Positions 1 to 8,368 are shown, counted from the stretch's first letter. The stretch is 64,000 nucleotides of DNA from Metabacillus idriensis (GCF_009674765.1 NZ_WKKF01000001.1:1-64000); one strand, 5' to 3'. The notes: generated by a model from the sequence alone, not told the origin. Made by a program: numbers and translations.

Positions 1-98
1 CTTGTTATCATACGTTATTTAGTTTTGAAAGAATAACTTCTTTCGAAAAAAAAGCTTGAAATCTTCGGATTTCATAGTATAATAATTTTTGTCACTAT
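1..98 (+). other. 23S-5S rRNA spacer (left edge)
   Basis: AT-rich sequence leading directly into the 5S gene. It contains a small inverted repeat (GAAAGAA/TTCTTTC near 27-45), which may be a processing stem. The 23S gene itself lies to the left of the window, so the assignment rests on the 5S that follows. Confidence 0.5.
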
Positions 99-215
<117 letters not shown>

Positions 216-230
216 TAGTGAAAATATTAT

Positions 231-305
231 TCCGCAGTAGCTCAGTGGTAGAGCTATCGGCTGTTAACCGATCGGTCGTAGGTTCGAGTCCTACCTGCGG
301 AGCCA
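231..305 (+). tRNA. tRNA-Asn (GTT)
   Basis: Complete cloverleaf with acceptor TCCGCAG/CTGCGGA, anticodon loop CTGTTAA, T-arm GGTTCGAGTCC and an encoded CCA end. It is the first of 16 tRNA genes after the 5S gene. Confidence 0.97.
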
Positions 306-309
306 TTTT

Positions 310-399
310 GGAGAGCTGTCCGAGTGGCCGAAGGAGCACGATTGGAAATCGTGTAGGCGGTAACCCGTCTCAAGGGTTCGAATCCCTTGCTCTCCGCCA
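310..399 (+). tRNA. tRNA-Ser (GGA)
   Basis: Class II tRNA with a long variable arm. Acceptor GGAGAGC/GCTCTCC, anticodon loop TTGGAAA, encoded CCA. Confidence 0.97.
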
Positions 400-413
400 C
401 TATTTATATAAAT

Positions 414-488
414 GGCCCGTTGGTCAAGCGGTTAAGACACCGCCCTTTCACGGCGGTAACACGGGTTCGAATCCCGTACGGGTCACCA
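414..488 (+). tRNA. tRNA-Glu (TTC)
   Basis: Acceptor GGCCCGT/ACGGGTC, anticodon loop CTTTCAC, encoded CCA. Confidence 0.97.
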
Positions 489-504
489 ACATCATTTTCA
501 CTGC

Positions 505-580
505 GGAGGATTAGCTCAGCTGGGAGAGCATCTGCCTTACAAGCAGAGGGTCGGCGGTTCGAGCCCGTCATCCTCCACCA
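505..580 (+). tRNA. tRNA-Val (TAC)
   Basis: Acceptor GGAGGAT/ATCCTCC, anticodon loop CTTACAA, encoded CCA. Confidence 0.97.
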
Positions 581-623
581 TCTTTACTGAATACAGCAGC
601 ACAAAAACTTCATTTATTATTGT

Positions 624-700
<77 letters not shown>

Positions 701-703
701 AAT

Positions 704-779
704 GGTCCCGTGGTGTAGCGGTTAACATGCCTGCCTGTCACGCAGGAGATCGCCGGTTCGATCCCGGTCGGGACCGCCA
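704..779 (+). tRNA. tRNA-Asp (GTC)
   Basis: Acceptor GGTCCCG/CGGGACC, anticodon loop CTGTCAC, encoded CCA. Confidence 0.97.
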
Positions 780-843
780 TTTTAATTAAACAAGCTGCTT
801 GAATAAGCTGCTGATAATTAACAGTTTGACATCATAAATAAAT

Positions 844-919
844 GGCTTGGTAGCTCAGTCGGTAGAGCAAAGGACTGAAAATCCTTGTGTCGGCGGTTCG
901 ATTCCGTCCCAAGCCACCA
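844..919 (+). tRNA. tRNA-Phe (GAA)
   Basis: Acceptor GGCTTGG/CCAAGCC, anticodon loop CTGAAAA, encoded CCA. Confidence 0.97.
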
Positions 920-932
920 TTTACACTTAAAT

Positions 933-1008
<76 letters not shown>

Positions 1009-1018
1009 CTTACAGTGT

Positions 1019-1103
1019 GGAGGGGTAGCGAAGTGGCTAAACGCGGCGGACTGTAAATCCGCTCCCTCCGGGTTCGGCGGTTCGAATCCGTCCCCCTCCA
1101 CCA
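1019..1103 (+). tRNA. tRNA-Tyr (GTA)
   Basis: Class II tRNA with a long variable arm. Acceptor GGAGGGG/CCCCTCC, anticodon loop CTGTAAA, encoded CCA. Confidence 0.97.
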
Positions 1104-1121
1104 TTTTCATAAAAAGAATAT

Positions 1122-1194
1122 AGGGGTATAGTTTAAAGGTAGAACAGAGGTCTCCAAAACCTCCGGTGTGGGTTCGAGTCCTACTACCCCTGCC
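1122..1194 (+). tRNA. tRNA-Trp (CCA)
   Basis: Acceptor AGGGGTA/TACCCCT, anticodon loop CTCCAAA, encoded CCA end. Confidence 0.96.
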
Positions 1195-1221
1195 AATTTA
1201 ATTAATCTTATATAGTATAAT

Positions 1222-1296
1222 GGCGGTTGTGGCGAAGTGGTTAACGCACCAGATTGTGGCTCTGGCATTCGTGGGTTCGATTCCCATCAGTCGCCC
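1222..1296 (+). tRNA. tRNA-His (GTG)
   Basis: Anticodon loop TTGTGGC with stem CCAGA/TCTGG. The acceptor ends with discriminator C and is followed by a T-rich run. Unlike its neighbours, this gene does not encode the 3' CCA. Confidence 0.93.
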
Positions 1297-1331
1297 CTTT
1301 TTTTTACTTAATAGGGTTTTTATTTTTGTTT

Positions 1332-1406
1332 TGGGCTATAGCCAAGCGGTAAGGCAACGGACTTTGACTCCGTCATGCGCTGGTTCGAATCCAGCTAGCC
1401 CAGCCA
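1332..1406 (+). tRNA. tRNA-Gln (TTG)
   Basis: Acceptor TGGGCTA/TAGCCCA, anticodon loop CTTTGAC, encoded CCA. Confidence 0.97.
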
Positions 1407-1465
1407 TTTTTCATTAAGAGTCATCTTTGTGCAGCTATTGCATAAAATACATTACACAGCGATTT

Positions 1466-1540
1466 GCGGAAGTAGTTCAGTGGTAGAACACCACCTTGCC
1501 AAGGTGGGGGTCGCGGGTTCGAATCCCGTCTTCCGCTCCA
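1466..1540 (+). tRNA. tRNA-Gly (GCC)
   Basis: Acceptor GCGGAAG/CTTCCGC, anticodon loop TTGCCAA, encoded CCA. Confidence 0.97.
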
Positions 1541-1548
1541 ATAGTTGA

Positions 1549-1622
<74 letters not shown>

Positions 1623-1641
1623 ATTTTTATTTATCACCCTT

Positions 1642-1730
1642 GCCGGGGTGGCGGAACTGGCAGACGCACAGGACTTAAAATCCTGCGGTAGGTGACTACC
1701 GTACCGGTTCGATTCCGGTCCTCGGCACCA
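1642..1730 (+). tRNA. tRNA-Leu (TAA)
   Basis: Class II tRNA with a long variable arm. Acceptor GCCGGGG paired with CCTCGGC, anticodon loop CTTAAAA, encoded CCA. Confidence 0.96.
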
Positions 1731-1750
1731 TATCCATCACAATTTCATTT

Positions 1751-1831
1751 GCCGGTGTGGCGGAATTGGCAGACGCGCACGACTCAAAATCGTGTTCCTC
1801 TGGAGTGTCGGTTCGACCCCGACCACCGGTA
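1751..1831 (+). tRNA. tRNA-Leu (CAA), element integration site
   Basis: Class II tRNA with acceptor GCCGGTG/CACCGGT and anticodon loop CTCAAAA. No CCA is encoded. The stretch from the anticodon arm (1780) to 8 nt past the 3' end (1839) is repeated exactly at 17259-17318, so the present 3' half was probably supplied by the integrated element and the tRNA stays functional. It is the 16th and last gene of the cluster. Confidence 0.95.
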
Positions 1832-1839
1832 TCTAAGAT
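1780..1839 (+). repeat. attL, 60-bp direct repeat
   Basis: Identical over 60 bp to 17259-17318. It starts in the anticodon arm of tRNA-Leu(CAA) and runs 8 nt past the tRNA. Flanking bases differ on both sides (A versus C before, T versus C after), which defines the ends. Confidence 0.95.
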
Positions 1840-1887
1840 TTTATTACTTTCAATTACAAGTGAATTAAGTAATATCAACGTTTAAAG

Positions 1888-1920
1888 ACGTCTCTACAGT
1901 TATTGTAGAGGCGTTTTTTT
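1888..1920 (+). terminator. Rho-independent terminator after the tRNA cluster
   Basis: Stem ACGTCTCTACA/TGTAGAGGCGT (11 bp, one G-U) with a 5-nt loop followed by seven T. It lies inside the element between attL and the integrase, so it insulates the integrase from rRNA/tRNA transcription. Confidence 0.85.
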
Positions 1921-2006
1921 GTTGTTTTTTTATTTTTTTTTCACACGACATACATAAATGAAATCGTGTTCCTTAATCGTGTGCACCGTTGAAAGGAGGA
2001 ATTATT

Positions 2007-2996
2007 ATGACCAGGCGTAAGAATGTTTTAAATGATGATGAATTGGCTGTTATTCAAAAGAAAGTTAAAGCTTATGTAGAGACATTTAAAGATGCTACCC
2101 AATTGTTCATTCAGGATTGCGAACTTCGAAATTTAAGACCTCATACAATTCAATATTACTTGAATGAAATACAAGCATTCTTAAATCAACTTAAAGATCA
2201 GGGTATTGATATTACTTTATTGAAACCATCTAACCTAACTGAAGAACATATTAAAAACAATGTGATTCTCTATATGCGTAATTTTAAGGGTAGCAGAGTA
2301 GTTACCATTAACACGAGGTTACGTGCTTTAAGGGCTTTTTACAACTTCCTTTATAAACAAAAACTCATTACAAATAATCCGATGGAGAATATCAAGCTGC
2401 TTAAAGATAGAAAAACGGTTATTGCAACATTTACAAAAGATCAGTTAAACAAGTTATTTAAACAGCCAGATTTAAGAACATTCACTGGAGTACGTGATTA
2501 TACGGTAATGATGCTAATGCTTGAAACCGGTATTAGAGTAAATGAGTTAGCAGGATTATCTTTAAAAGATATACGGTGGGAAGATTCTATGGTCGTAATC
2601 CGAAATGCGAAAAGCTATAGAGAGAGATTAGTTCCAATTCAAAAAGATATGAAACATCAATTGGAAAAATATATAACTATCCGCAGTTATGGAGAATGTG
2701 ATGCTTTATTTATTACAATCGATGGTGAAAGACTGTCAAAGAGAGGGATACAACAAAGGATTACTAAATATGGTGAGATGGCTAATCTTAAAGATGTTAG
2801 ATGTAGCTGTCATACTTTTAGGCATACATTTGCAAAGCTTAGTGTACAGCAAGGTGCTAATATCTTTGAAATTCAAACTATTCTAGGACATACCAGCATG
2901 GAAATAGTGAAGACTTATGTAAATCTGTTCGGTAATGATGTTAGAGATAGGCACAAGGAATTTTCACCAATTAAAGTGCTGAATAAAAGAATCTAA
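2007..2996 (+). CDS. tyrosine recombinase / site-specific integrase
   Basis: A 329-residue XerD-like phage integrase family protein that should catalyse insertion and excision at the tRNA-Leu 60-bp core. An N-terminal SAM-like core-binding domain (about 30-120) precedes the catalytic domain, with R177 (TGIRVNEL), H269-x-x-R272 (HTFRH), H295 (LGHTS) and the nucleophile Y304 (KTYVNLF). The ATG at 2007 follows GAAAGGAGGAATTATT; an upstream in-frame TTG at 1989 lacks a ribosome site. It reads away from attL, directly adjacent to it, as usual for tRNA-borne elements. A decayed relative of its 5' end is seen beyond attR at 17413. Confidence 0.93.
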   Translation: MTRRKNVLNDDELAVIQKKVKAYVETFKDATQLFIQDCELRNLRPHTIQYYLNEIQAFLNQLKDQGIDITLLKPSNLTEEHIKNNVILYMRNFKGSRVVTINTRLRALRAFYNFLYKQKLITNNPMENIKLLKDRKTVIATFTKDQLNKLFKQPDLRTFTGVRDYTVMMLMLETGIRVNELAGLSLKDIRWEDSMVVIRNAKSYRERLVPIQKDMKHQLEKYITIRSYGECDALFITIDGERLSKRGIQQRITKYGEMANLKDVRCSCHTFRHTFAKLSVQQGANIFEIQTILGHTSMEIVKTYVNLFGNDVRDRHKEFSPIKVLNKRI

Positions 2997-3017
2997 TTAT
3001 ATTAGAACAAAAAGAAA

Positions 3018-3040
3018 GCCACCTATTCACAGTAGGTGAC
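3018..3040 (+). other. small hairpin after the integrase
   Basis: CACCTA/TAGGTG stem with a short loop about 25 nt after the integrase stop. No T-run follows at once, so it is at best a weak terminator. Confidence 0.3.
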
Positions 3041-3128
3041 CCAAAACCAATATAATTTAATACGAAAATCGTAATTCTTGTATTTATCTTATCGAAAAAA
3101 GTAAATGGATGCAAGTTGTCTTTAGTGA

Positions 3129-3440
3129 TGTCATTTTTATTACGGTCTTTCCAACGTGGAAACCTACTAACACGTTGTTAAATAAAACTTGAAAGGTACT
3201 GGTTGTAGCCAATGCAGAAAATACAGCCGTAATCACATCAACAGCTTTCCTTGTTTGCTGGTGATTACTAGGTGAGAACGACCATTAAAGGTTCGGTTTG
3301 GTAGCTAGGCGTGCTGCGGTACGGGTAGCAACGAATAGACAATCGCACAAAGGACTAGCTATATGTGTAGAAAGTTCGTTGTTGAAGAAATTCAAGCGTT
3401 CAAACAAGGTGATACGGTGGACACCTCATCAACTCAGTTC
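3129..3440 (+). ncRNA. candidate structured RNA or origin region
   Basis: A gene-free stretch between integrase and helicase that is rich in complementary segments. CAACGTG 3152-3158 pairs with 3171-3177; GGTTGTA 3201-3207 with TACAGCC 3222-3228; GTAATCAC 3229-3236 with 3261-3268, with CAGC/GCTG inside. TAGCTAG 3302-3308 pairs with CTAGCTA 3355-3361, enclosing GTGC 3311-3314 with GCAC 3345-3348. TTGAA-GAAA-TTCAA is a hairpin with a GNRA loop near 3382-3395. Local GC is above the element average. It may be a structured RNA, a single- or double-strand replication origin, or a copy-control locus. I do not recognise the family. Confidence 0.5.
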
Positions 3441-3457
3441 AATTCAGGAATCGTATT

Positions 3458-3519
3458 AAAGAATGACTGCTTTTACAGTACTATATATTTTTTTAGTACA
3501 GTATAGGTAATCATTCTTT
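3458..3519. repeat. long imperfect inverted repeat
   Basis: AAAGAATGA (3458-3466) pairs perfectly with TCATTCTTT (3511-3519), and an inner arm TACAGTACTA pairs with TAGTACAGTA with one mismatch around a T-rich loop. The T-run is in the loop, so this does not look like a terminator. A replication or protein-binding structure is possible. Confidence 0.5.
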
Positions 3520-3593
3520 TGTCCAATGTTTCCTAATCAATCTTGTTAATTCAGTGAAAATCAAATCCAAGAGTCAAGAAATAAAATGATTTT

Positions 3594-3634
3594 TACGTCC
3601 TTTTCTCATGTTCGATTGCAAGTACATAAATGAA
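3594..3634 (+). promoter_or_regulatory. element-wide conserved box, copy 1
   Basis: Contains GATTGCAAGTACATAAATG (3614-3632), which recurs at 9839-9859 and, inverted with one change, at 13694-13714. In each case it lies 5' of a gene (here about 120 nt before the helicase gene). It is probably a shared operator or promoter part. Confidence 0.55.
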
Positions 3635-3690
3635 ACGCATGAAGAATGATGGGAGAAGATTTATTGCTGTAAATTTATTTCTTACTGTCC

Positions 3691-3706
3691 TAATTCATGT
3701 GAATTA
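3691..3706. promoter_or_regulatory. palindrome upstream of the helicase gene
   Basis: Perfect inverted repeat TAATTCA-TG-TGAATTA, nested in CTTAC...GTAAG, 45 nt before the chosen helicase start. A repressor operator is plausible. Confidence 0.35.
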
Positions 3707-3750
3707 TGTAAGTGTCATTTTACAGGCACATGAAGAAAGGGACGATCAAA

Positions 3751-5016
3751 ATGCTATATCAAAGACCAACGAAAACTAGAATTAACATCATTGATTCAAT
3801 AATGGGTAGTGGTAAAACAAGTTGGGCTATCCAGTATATGAATGAAGCACCTACTTACCAAAAATTCATTTACATCACACCTTTTAAAACTGAAGTGGAA
3901 CGGGTCTTATCTTCTGTTAACCGTGAATTTAAGCAGCCAGATGGTGATAGTACTGGTGAAACAAAGCTAGAGGATATTAAACGACTTATCGCTGACGGGG
4001 AAAACATAGTATCCACTCACTCATTATTCAAACGTGTAGATAGTGAAGTCATTGATCTATTAGATATGGAAAATTACGTTTTGATTTTGGATGAAGTTAT
4101 GGATGTTATTGAACAGGTGAAAATTTCAAGAGATGATTTGAAGATGCTTATACAGAATAAGGTTATTGAAGTGGATAAAAAAGGTATCGTGTCATGGGAA
4201 CAAGTTGACTATCAGCAGGGTTACTTCGAAAAGATCCGTAATCTAGCTAATTCGGGCAACCTCATGATGTATGAGGATGATGCTAGCGAACCTATAGCGA
4301 TTTACTGGACGTTTCCAGTTGAGACCTTTAAATGCTTTGAGGAAGTTTTTATCCTAACTTATATGTTTAATGGACAAATTCAACGGGCTTACTTTGATCT
4401 ATTTGGTCTCAATTACAATTATAAATCTGTAATAAACACAAATGAGGAATATAAACTTTCTTCATACATCCCCTATCAGGATGAGATTCGTTCACATTTA
4501 AAGAAGCTAATAAACATTTATTACCCATTACCCAAAGATAAGAAGGACATGAATAAAATTGGAAGTAAACATTCTTCATTTAGTGTCTCTGATTTAAAGA
4601 AAAAGACTATGAACACTGAAACAAAACGGGTTATACGAAACTGTGCTTATAATTTTTATCGCAATAAATGTAAAGTATCTACTGAGGAAGTTATGTGGAC
4701 TACCTTTAAAGATTTTGAAAATAAGATTACTCCAAGTGGATTAAAAGATCACTTTGTCAGTGTAAATGCACGTGCAACTAATGATTACCAACATAAAAGC
4801 ACATGTATCTATATAGCAAATATATATACTAATCCTGTCGTGAAAAACTTCTTTAGTAAACATCAAGTAGAAGTTGATATGGATTTATTCGCATTGTCAG
4901 AACTACTTCAATGGTTGTTCCGCAGCCGGATTCGTAATGAACAATCTATAAATGTTTATATTCCTTCTAAAAGAATGAGAACACTGTTAGAACAATATTT
5001 GGATAATGAAATTTAG
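3751..5016 (+). CDS. DEAD-like helicase, putative replication protein
   Basis: A 421-residue P-loop protein. Walker A is IMGSGKTSW (about 17-25), a motif Ia-like segment FIYITPFKTEVERV follows, then STHSLFKR, and Walker B LILDEVMDV (about 111-119). The early part resembles SF2 helicases related to viral origin-binding proteins found on Bacillus plasmids and phages; the C-terminal two thirds I do not recognise. ATG 3751 follows AGAAAGGGACGATCAAA; ATG 3730 and GTG 3712 are alternatives. Lying beside a structured non-coding region, it is the best candidate for a replication initiator of an excised form. That role is inference. Confidence 0.6.
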   Translation: MLYQRPTKTRINIIDSIMGSGKTSWAIQYMNEAPTYQKFIYITPFKTEVERVLSSVNREFKQPDGDSTGETKLEDIKRLIADGENIVSTHSLFKRVDSEVIDLLDMENYVLILDEVMDVIEQVKISRDDLKMLIQNKVIEVDKKGIVSWEQVDYQQGYFEKIRNLANSGNLMMYEDDASEPIAIYWTFPVETFKCFEEVFILTYMFNGQIQRAYFDLFGLNYNYKSVINTNEEYKLSSYIPYQDEIRSHLKKLINIYYPLPKDKKDMNKIGSKHSSFSVSDLKKKTMNTETKRVIRNCAYNFYRNKCKVSTEEVMWTTFKDFENKITPSGLKDHFVSVNARATNDYQHKSTCIYIANIYTNPVVKNFFSKHQVEVDMDLFALSELLQWLFRSRIRNEQSINVYIPSKRMRTLLEQYLDNEI

Positions 5017-5444
5017 TTATTATTACTAATAAACCTTACTAGACACAGCCTAGTAAATAAACGTTGGAAGCCCTGATAACTCTAGGTTTTCTGAGTATTC
5101 CCTTATAAGAAAGATAAATATAATTATTAACATGTTAAAGAAACCCTACCAAATAACACTTCTAGGGATAGCCAAAAAAAGGCTACCCCTTTCCATGTTA
5201 ATTTGGCTGTAATAGAAGAATTGTAAAAAATACTAATAACAGAATCTATAGTGGTGAGGGTGCATACCCGAACACGAGGCTTTAGCCGAGGTATTAACAA
5301 ATCAACTAAGTTAACGTAACTTACCTTGAAGTACATTAAATTAGATTAACTAACACACTTTAGATTGTAAGTCAATATTTTTTTTACTTTTTTACTTTTG
5401 TGTGCTAAATTAAAAGTATCATAGAAAAAGTGGAGTGAATTATA
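5017..5444. other. gene-free stretch with hairpins
   Basis: No convincing gene. AGGGATAGCC (5164-5173) pairs with GGCTACCCCT (5181-5190) around an A-rich loop, with one A-C mismatch. Around 5250-5295 a GC-richer island (GGGTGCATACCCGAACACG) may fold. No oriT nick-site consensus that I know is present. Confidence 0.35.
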
Positions 5445-5762
5445 TTGGAGAAACGCTATCCCGTAAGTGGACGATTTGGACAAGAAGAATGGAATAGACT
5501 ATCTGAATTACTTGAATTTTTTAATGGAGAATCAATAGGGGATGTTAGTATCAATGATGGACTAAAAGTATGTGTTAATCACACATATGAAACTTTTCAT
5601 GACTTTAAAGAAATGGTTGAAGAAGTAGGTCATTTAAAGAGTGAAAATTGCAAGTTGAAAAATAGAGTCAAAGAGTTAGAAGAAAAACATAAAGAAATCA
5701 AAACTGGGATAATGGAATTAAATAGAATGATTTTGAAAACCGAATACAATAGTTGCCTATAA
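5445..5762 (+). CDS. small protein with C-terminal coiled coil
   Basis: A 105-residue protein starting with TTG after GTGGAGTGAATTATA. Residues about 50-95 form an unbroken heptad-rich, charged helix (VGHLKSENCKLKNRVKELEE), predicted as coiled coil. The N-terminal 45 residues (GRFGQEEWNRLSELLEFF) could be a small DNA-binding or dimerisation domain, but I do not recognise it. It follows the helicase by 430 nt with its own ribosome site, in AT-rich sequence typical of the element. Confidence 0.65.
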   Translation: MEKRYPVSGRFGQEEWNRLSELLEFFNGESIGDVSINDGLKVCVNHTYETFHDFKEMVEEVGHLKSENCKLKNRVKELEEKHKEIKTGIMELNRMILKTEYNSCL

Positions 5763-5839
5763 TAAAATAATGCTTAAGAAGCATAGAAGGAAAAAATATC
5801 CTTTTGTCGAATTGAAATAGATGAAGGGAAGTGATAACG

Positions 5840-6028
5840 ATGTATTTTCGTTTAAAGTTTAAAGATGGTACTAGGGTACGAATTGCTAAAGAAACCTTTA
5901 TGGATTATGAAGGTGACTTTTTAGAGTTATTGAAAAGTAACTATGAGAATAATAGACCTATAGTTCTAGAAGGTGTAGGCGAAAGAAACTTTCAGGACTT
6001 AATTGCAGTTGAAATAGTATTTGATTAA
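5840..6028 (+). CDS. hypothetical 62-residue protein
   Basis: ATG 5840 follows GAAGGGAAGTGATAACG. The product (MYFRLKFKDGTRVRIAKE at the start) is compact and acidic, has no membrane segment, and its alternating hydrophobic pattern suggests a small beta-rich fold. A strong terminator follows directly. No family recognised. Confidence 0.6.
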   Translation: MYFRLKFKDGTRVRIAKETFMDYEGDFLELLKSNYENNRPIVLEGVGERNFQDLIAVEIVFD

Positions 6029-6030
6029 GT

Positions 6031-6060
6031 AAAGGCATCCAAATGAGGGTGCTTTTTTAT
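6031..6060 (+). terminator. Rho-independent terminator
   Basis: Stem GGCATCC/GGGTGCT with flanking A/T pairs and six T, three bases after the stop of the 62-residue gene. Confidence 0.75.
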
Positions 6061-6165
6061 GATCTCAGTTTGTCTAGGTGGTAAGAGAATCTGTTAAAAG
6101 AAGATGTCATGCAGGATATATTTTACTCTTGGCGTATTGAGTAGATGAAAGTGAGTGGATAATAA

Positions 6166-6852
6166 ATGACAGGTATAACTTTAATGGAAGCTTTTTGGAG
6201 GATATTGCCCGCAGTACTAATTGCACCTTTTATAACATTCTTTTTAGGAAGGTTAGGGAACATTACGGATAGGAAGTTAGAGTATCGCACTTTCTTTGAT
6301 GTGGACGAGGTAACAGCTAATTATAAATTAAAAAATATGCCTAATCTAAAAAATGGAACTAAACTTATTATTCCAAATCAATTTATAAGCTTAGAAAAGG
6401 AAATTGAAAATAGAATTAGAAACAAATCTATAAATCCATCTAAGATCCAGTTAGCTTATTTACACGTAAAACCCTTCGGGAACGGCATCATTACAGGCAG
6501 TTCAATTAGTGTAACATTAAGGAGTGTAGATAAAAAAGAAAGCTGGAAATTAGATATTTCTTTGCCAATCCTTGAACAAAATGAAGAAATATTTATACCT
6601 ATGGATAGATTAGATATGTATGAAATTGAATTTTTCATAGAGGAAATTGAAATGAAGTATAGAACCCAAGCAGGAGAAAAAATGCTTTATAAAAGTACAC
6701 GCAGAAAAATCGAGAACAATGAAACCATTGTTAAAATTTCATACAGTGTAAAAAAATTCAATCTTTTTTATTACCCTATTGATAATCAAAAAGGCAGGAA
6801 TGCTGGTTGGATATTCTTAACTAATGATAAAGATAAAAGTAGTGGCACCTAA
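6166..6852 (+). CDS. membrane-anchored hypothetical protein, 228 aa
   Basis: A hydrophobic N-terminus (about residues 5-28, FWRILPAVLIAPFITFFLG) looks like one membrane anchor. The rest is soluble, basic and mixed alpha/beta, with no motif I recognise. ATG 6166 has only a weak site (GTGAGTGGATAATAA) 5' of it. It forms a single-gene unit between two terminators. Confidence 0.65.
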   Translation: MTGITLMEAFWRILPAVLIAPFITFFLGRLGNITDRKLEYRTFFDVDEVTANYKLKNMPNLKNGTKLIIPNQFISLEKEIENRIRNKSINPSKIQLAYLHVKPFGNGIITGSSISVTLRSVDKKESWKLDISLPILEQNEEIFIPMDRLDMYEIEFFIEEIEMKYRTQAGEKMLYKSTRRKIENNETIVKISYSVKKFNLFYYPIDNQKGRNAGWIFLTNDKDKSSGT

Positions 6853-6869
6853 TTTGGTGCTTTTTTTAT
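6840..6869 (+). terminator. Rho-independent terminator
   Basis: GGCACC/GGTGCT stem with a 6-nt loop and seven T, overlapping the stop of the preceding gene. Confidence 0.75.
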
Positions 6870-7093
6870 GCCCAGCTGCACACGTAGAGTATATTTTCTA
6901 TACTAACTTACAATGTTAAGCAGCAGGTTAGCAGACAAGCATTTTTCCTACCGACATGCACAATTCATAAATCGTTGGTACATATAGGTTTGTAAAGAAT
7001 TTTGTCTGTGGAATTTAGTGCAAATATCGCTTTTACGCTTGTATTACACGGTCTGCCCCAGAAATAAAAAATGCACAAAAAAGACGTCACCGA

Positions 7094-7699
7094 TTAAAGT
7101 TTCGCCTCGTATTCTTTCACTTTCTTATAAAAAGTCGCTTTCTTCATATCTACTTCATTCATAAATGCTACAGCTGTAATCTTTCCAGCTTTCCATTCCT
7201 TGTAAAGCTTGCCCCACTCTTTAGGAAGTTCTAACACTGGTCTACCTAAATGCTTACCTTTAGCTTTAGCTACAGCTATTCCCTCAGATTGACGCTGTTT
7301 AATCGTTTCTCTTTCTTGTTCAGCCATTGAAGTGTAAACCTCTATGATTATATTGTTAATCATATCTATGACCCATTCTTGACCCTCAGGAACGTCTTGC
7401 ATAGTGGTAGGAAGGTCAATGATCTTTACTCGAATGCCTTCATTCTTGAACTGTTCTAAATAGCTTTTGATTTGCTGTTTATTACGTCCTAGACGGTCAA
7501 TAGATTTAATGAAAAGAGTGTCATCTAACCTAATAGCTTTTAACAAGTTCTGAAAGCCCTCACGTTCCATATCCTTACCACTAGCTTTATCACTGTATAT
7601 ATATTTCACGTCCGTTACAAAGCCCTTTAAAGCCTCATATTGTCTGTCTAGATTCTGTTCCTTTGATGAAACACGCATATAGCCGAAATTGATTCCCAT
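7094..7699 (-). CDS. serine recombinase (resolvase/invertase family)
   Basis: A 201-residue protein with the small serine recombinase plan. The N-terminal catalytic domain has YMRVSSKEQNLDRQ (nucleophile S11), the conserved IKSIDRLGRN arginine cluster (about 66-75) and EQERETIKQRQSEGI. A long E helix and a short C-terminal helix-turn-helix follow (about 160-200, ITAVAFMNEVDMKKATFYKKV). Start M5 of the frame is preferred, since GGTGGTTTTATCA precedes it. It could resolve multimers of an excised or replicating form, or invert DNA. A candidate target lies just upstream. Confidence 0.9.
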   Translation of the reverse strand: MGINFGYMRVSSKEQNLDRQYEALKGFVTDVKYIYSDKASGKDMEREGFQNLLKAIRLDDTLFIKSIDRLGRNKQQIKSYLEQFKNEGIRVKIIDLPTTMQDVPEGQEWVIDMINNIIIEVYTSMAEQERETIKQRQSEGIAVAKAKGKHLGRPVLELPKEWGKLYKEWKAGKITAVAFMNEVDMKKATFYKKVKEYEAKL

Positions 7700-7711
7700 T
7701 GATAAAACCAC

Positions 7712-8364
7712 CGATTCTTTTATTTGATAGTCTTAACATACATCATATGTCTTATAAGGTCAATTATTTTATAGACGTTTATAAAGGTTTATTTTATGTA
7801 TTTAATGTACATCTTTTTAGCTGTTTTTTTATAGTCGATTTAGGTGTACCTTTTCAGACTATGGTGTGATAAGTGTTACAAAAAAGAAGGGCTTAGGGGA
7901 GTAATAGATAAGGGGATACTCACTACTTCAACAGATACATAATAGAGGGGCATGAACTACACTCAATACAGCAACGCTATGGGCATATAGAAGGCATACA
8001 GCAATGATAGAGGCAAGAGAATAGAGAATACCAATAGACATAGAAAAGCACTAAGTAGGCAGTAAGGACACTATAAAAGGTGAATAGGAAAGTGATAAAT
8101 ACAACTCTCAAGGCAACGCAGCAAGGTAATTACAAAAAGAGAAAAGAATGAATGAAACAGATTGAAAGAGTTGATAAATGAAATACACTTATGAATGTTA
8201 GATCAATGGGACTTGACGAGTTTATCTAAAAGAAATCATAACAAGTAGGGAAGGGTATACCCAGGGGGGAGGGGGGGGATATACACGTGGTCTGGTGTTT
8301 ACAAAATACACACCAAATTTTTAAAACCTTTTTAAGGGCAAAAGGGTAACTTTTGGAGTTACCC
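7712..8364. other. 650-nt gene-free region; candidate recombination site
   Basis: Immediately upstream of the recombinase, 7735-7800 contains related AT-rich half-sites such as TGTCTTATAAGGT and TAGACGTTTATAAAGG, as expected of a res-type site. From 7900 to 8220 the top strand is purine-rich with many AGCAA/AGGCA repeats and no open frame of note. A G-rich tract follows at 8248-8278. Confidence 0.4.
8248..8278 (+). other. G-rich tract, possible G-quadruplex
   Basis: Four or more G-runs of at least three (GGG, GGG, then GGGGGG and GGGGGGGG) within 31 nt, in otherwise AT-rich DNA. It includes the palindrome GGGTATACCC. Fits the loose four-run G4 pattern. Confidence 0.5.
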
Positions 8365-8368
8365 TTAA
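8335..8368 (-). terminator. terminator of the membrane protein gene (minus)
   Basis: AAGGGTAAC/GTTACCCTT hairpin. On the minus strand a TTTT follows. It overlaps the 3' end of the gene at 8365-8934. Confidence 0.6.

Noticed and set aside
3129-3440. Group II intron
   Set aside because: No domain V motif, no reverse transcriptase gene and no interrupted gene; helices do not match the conserved core as far as I can tell.
5127-5336. 69-codon minus-strand frame
   Set aside because: No ribosome site and unlikely composition; it covers a region with hairpins.
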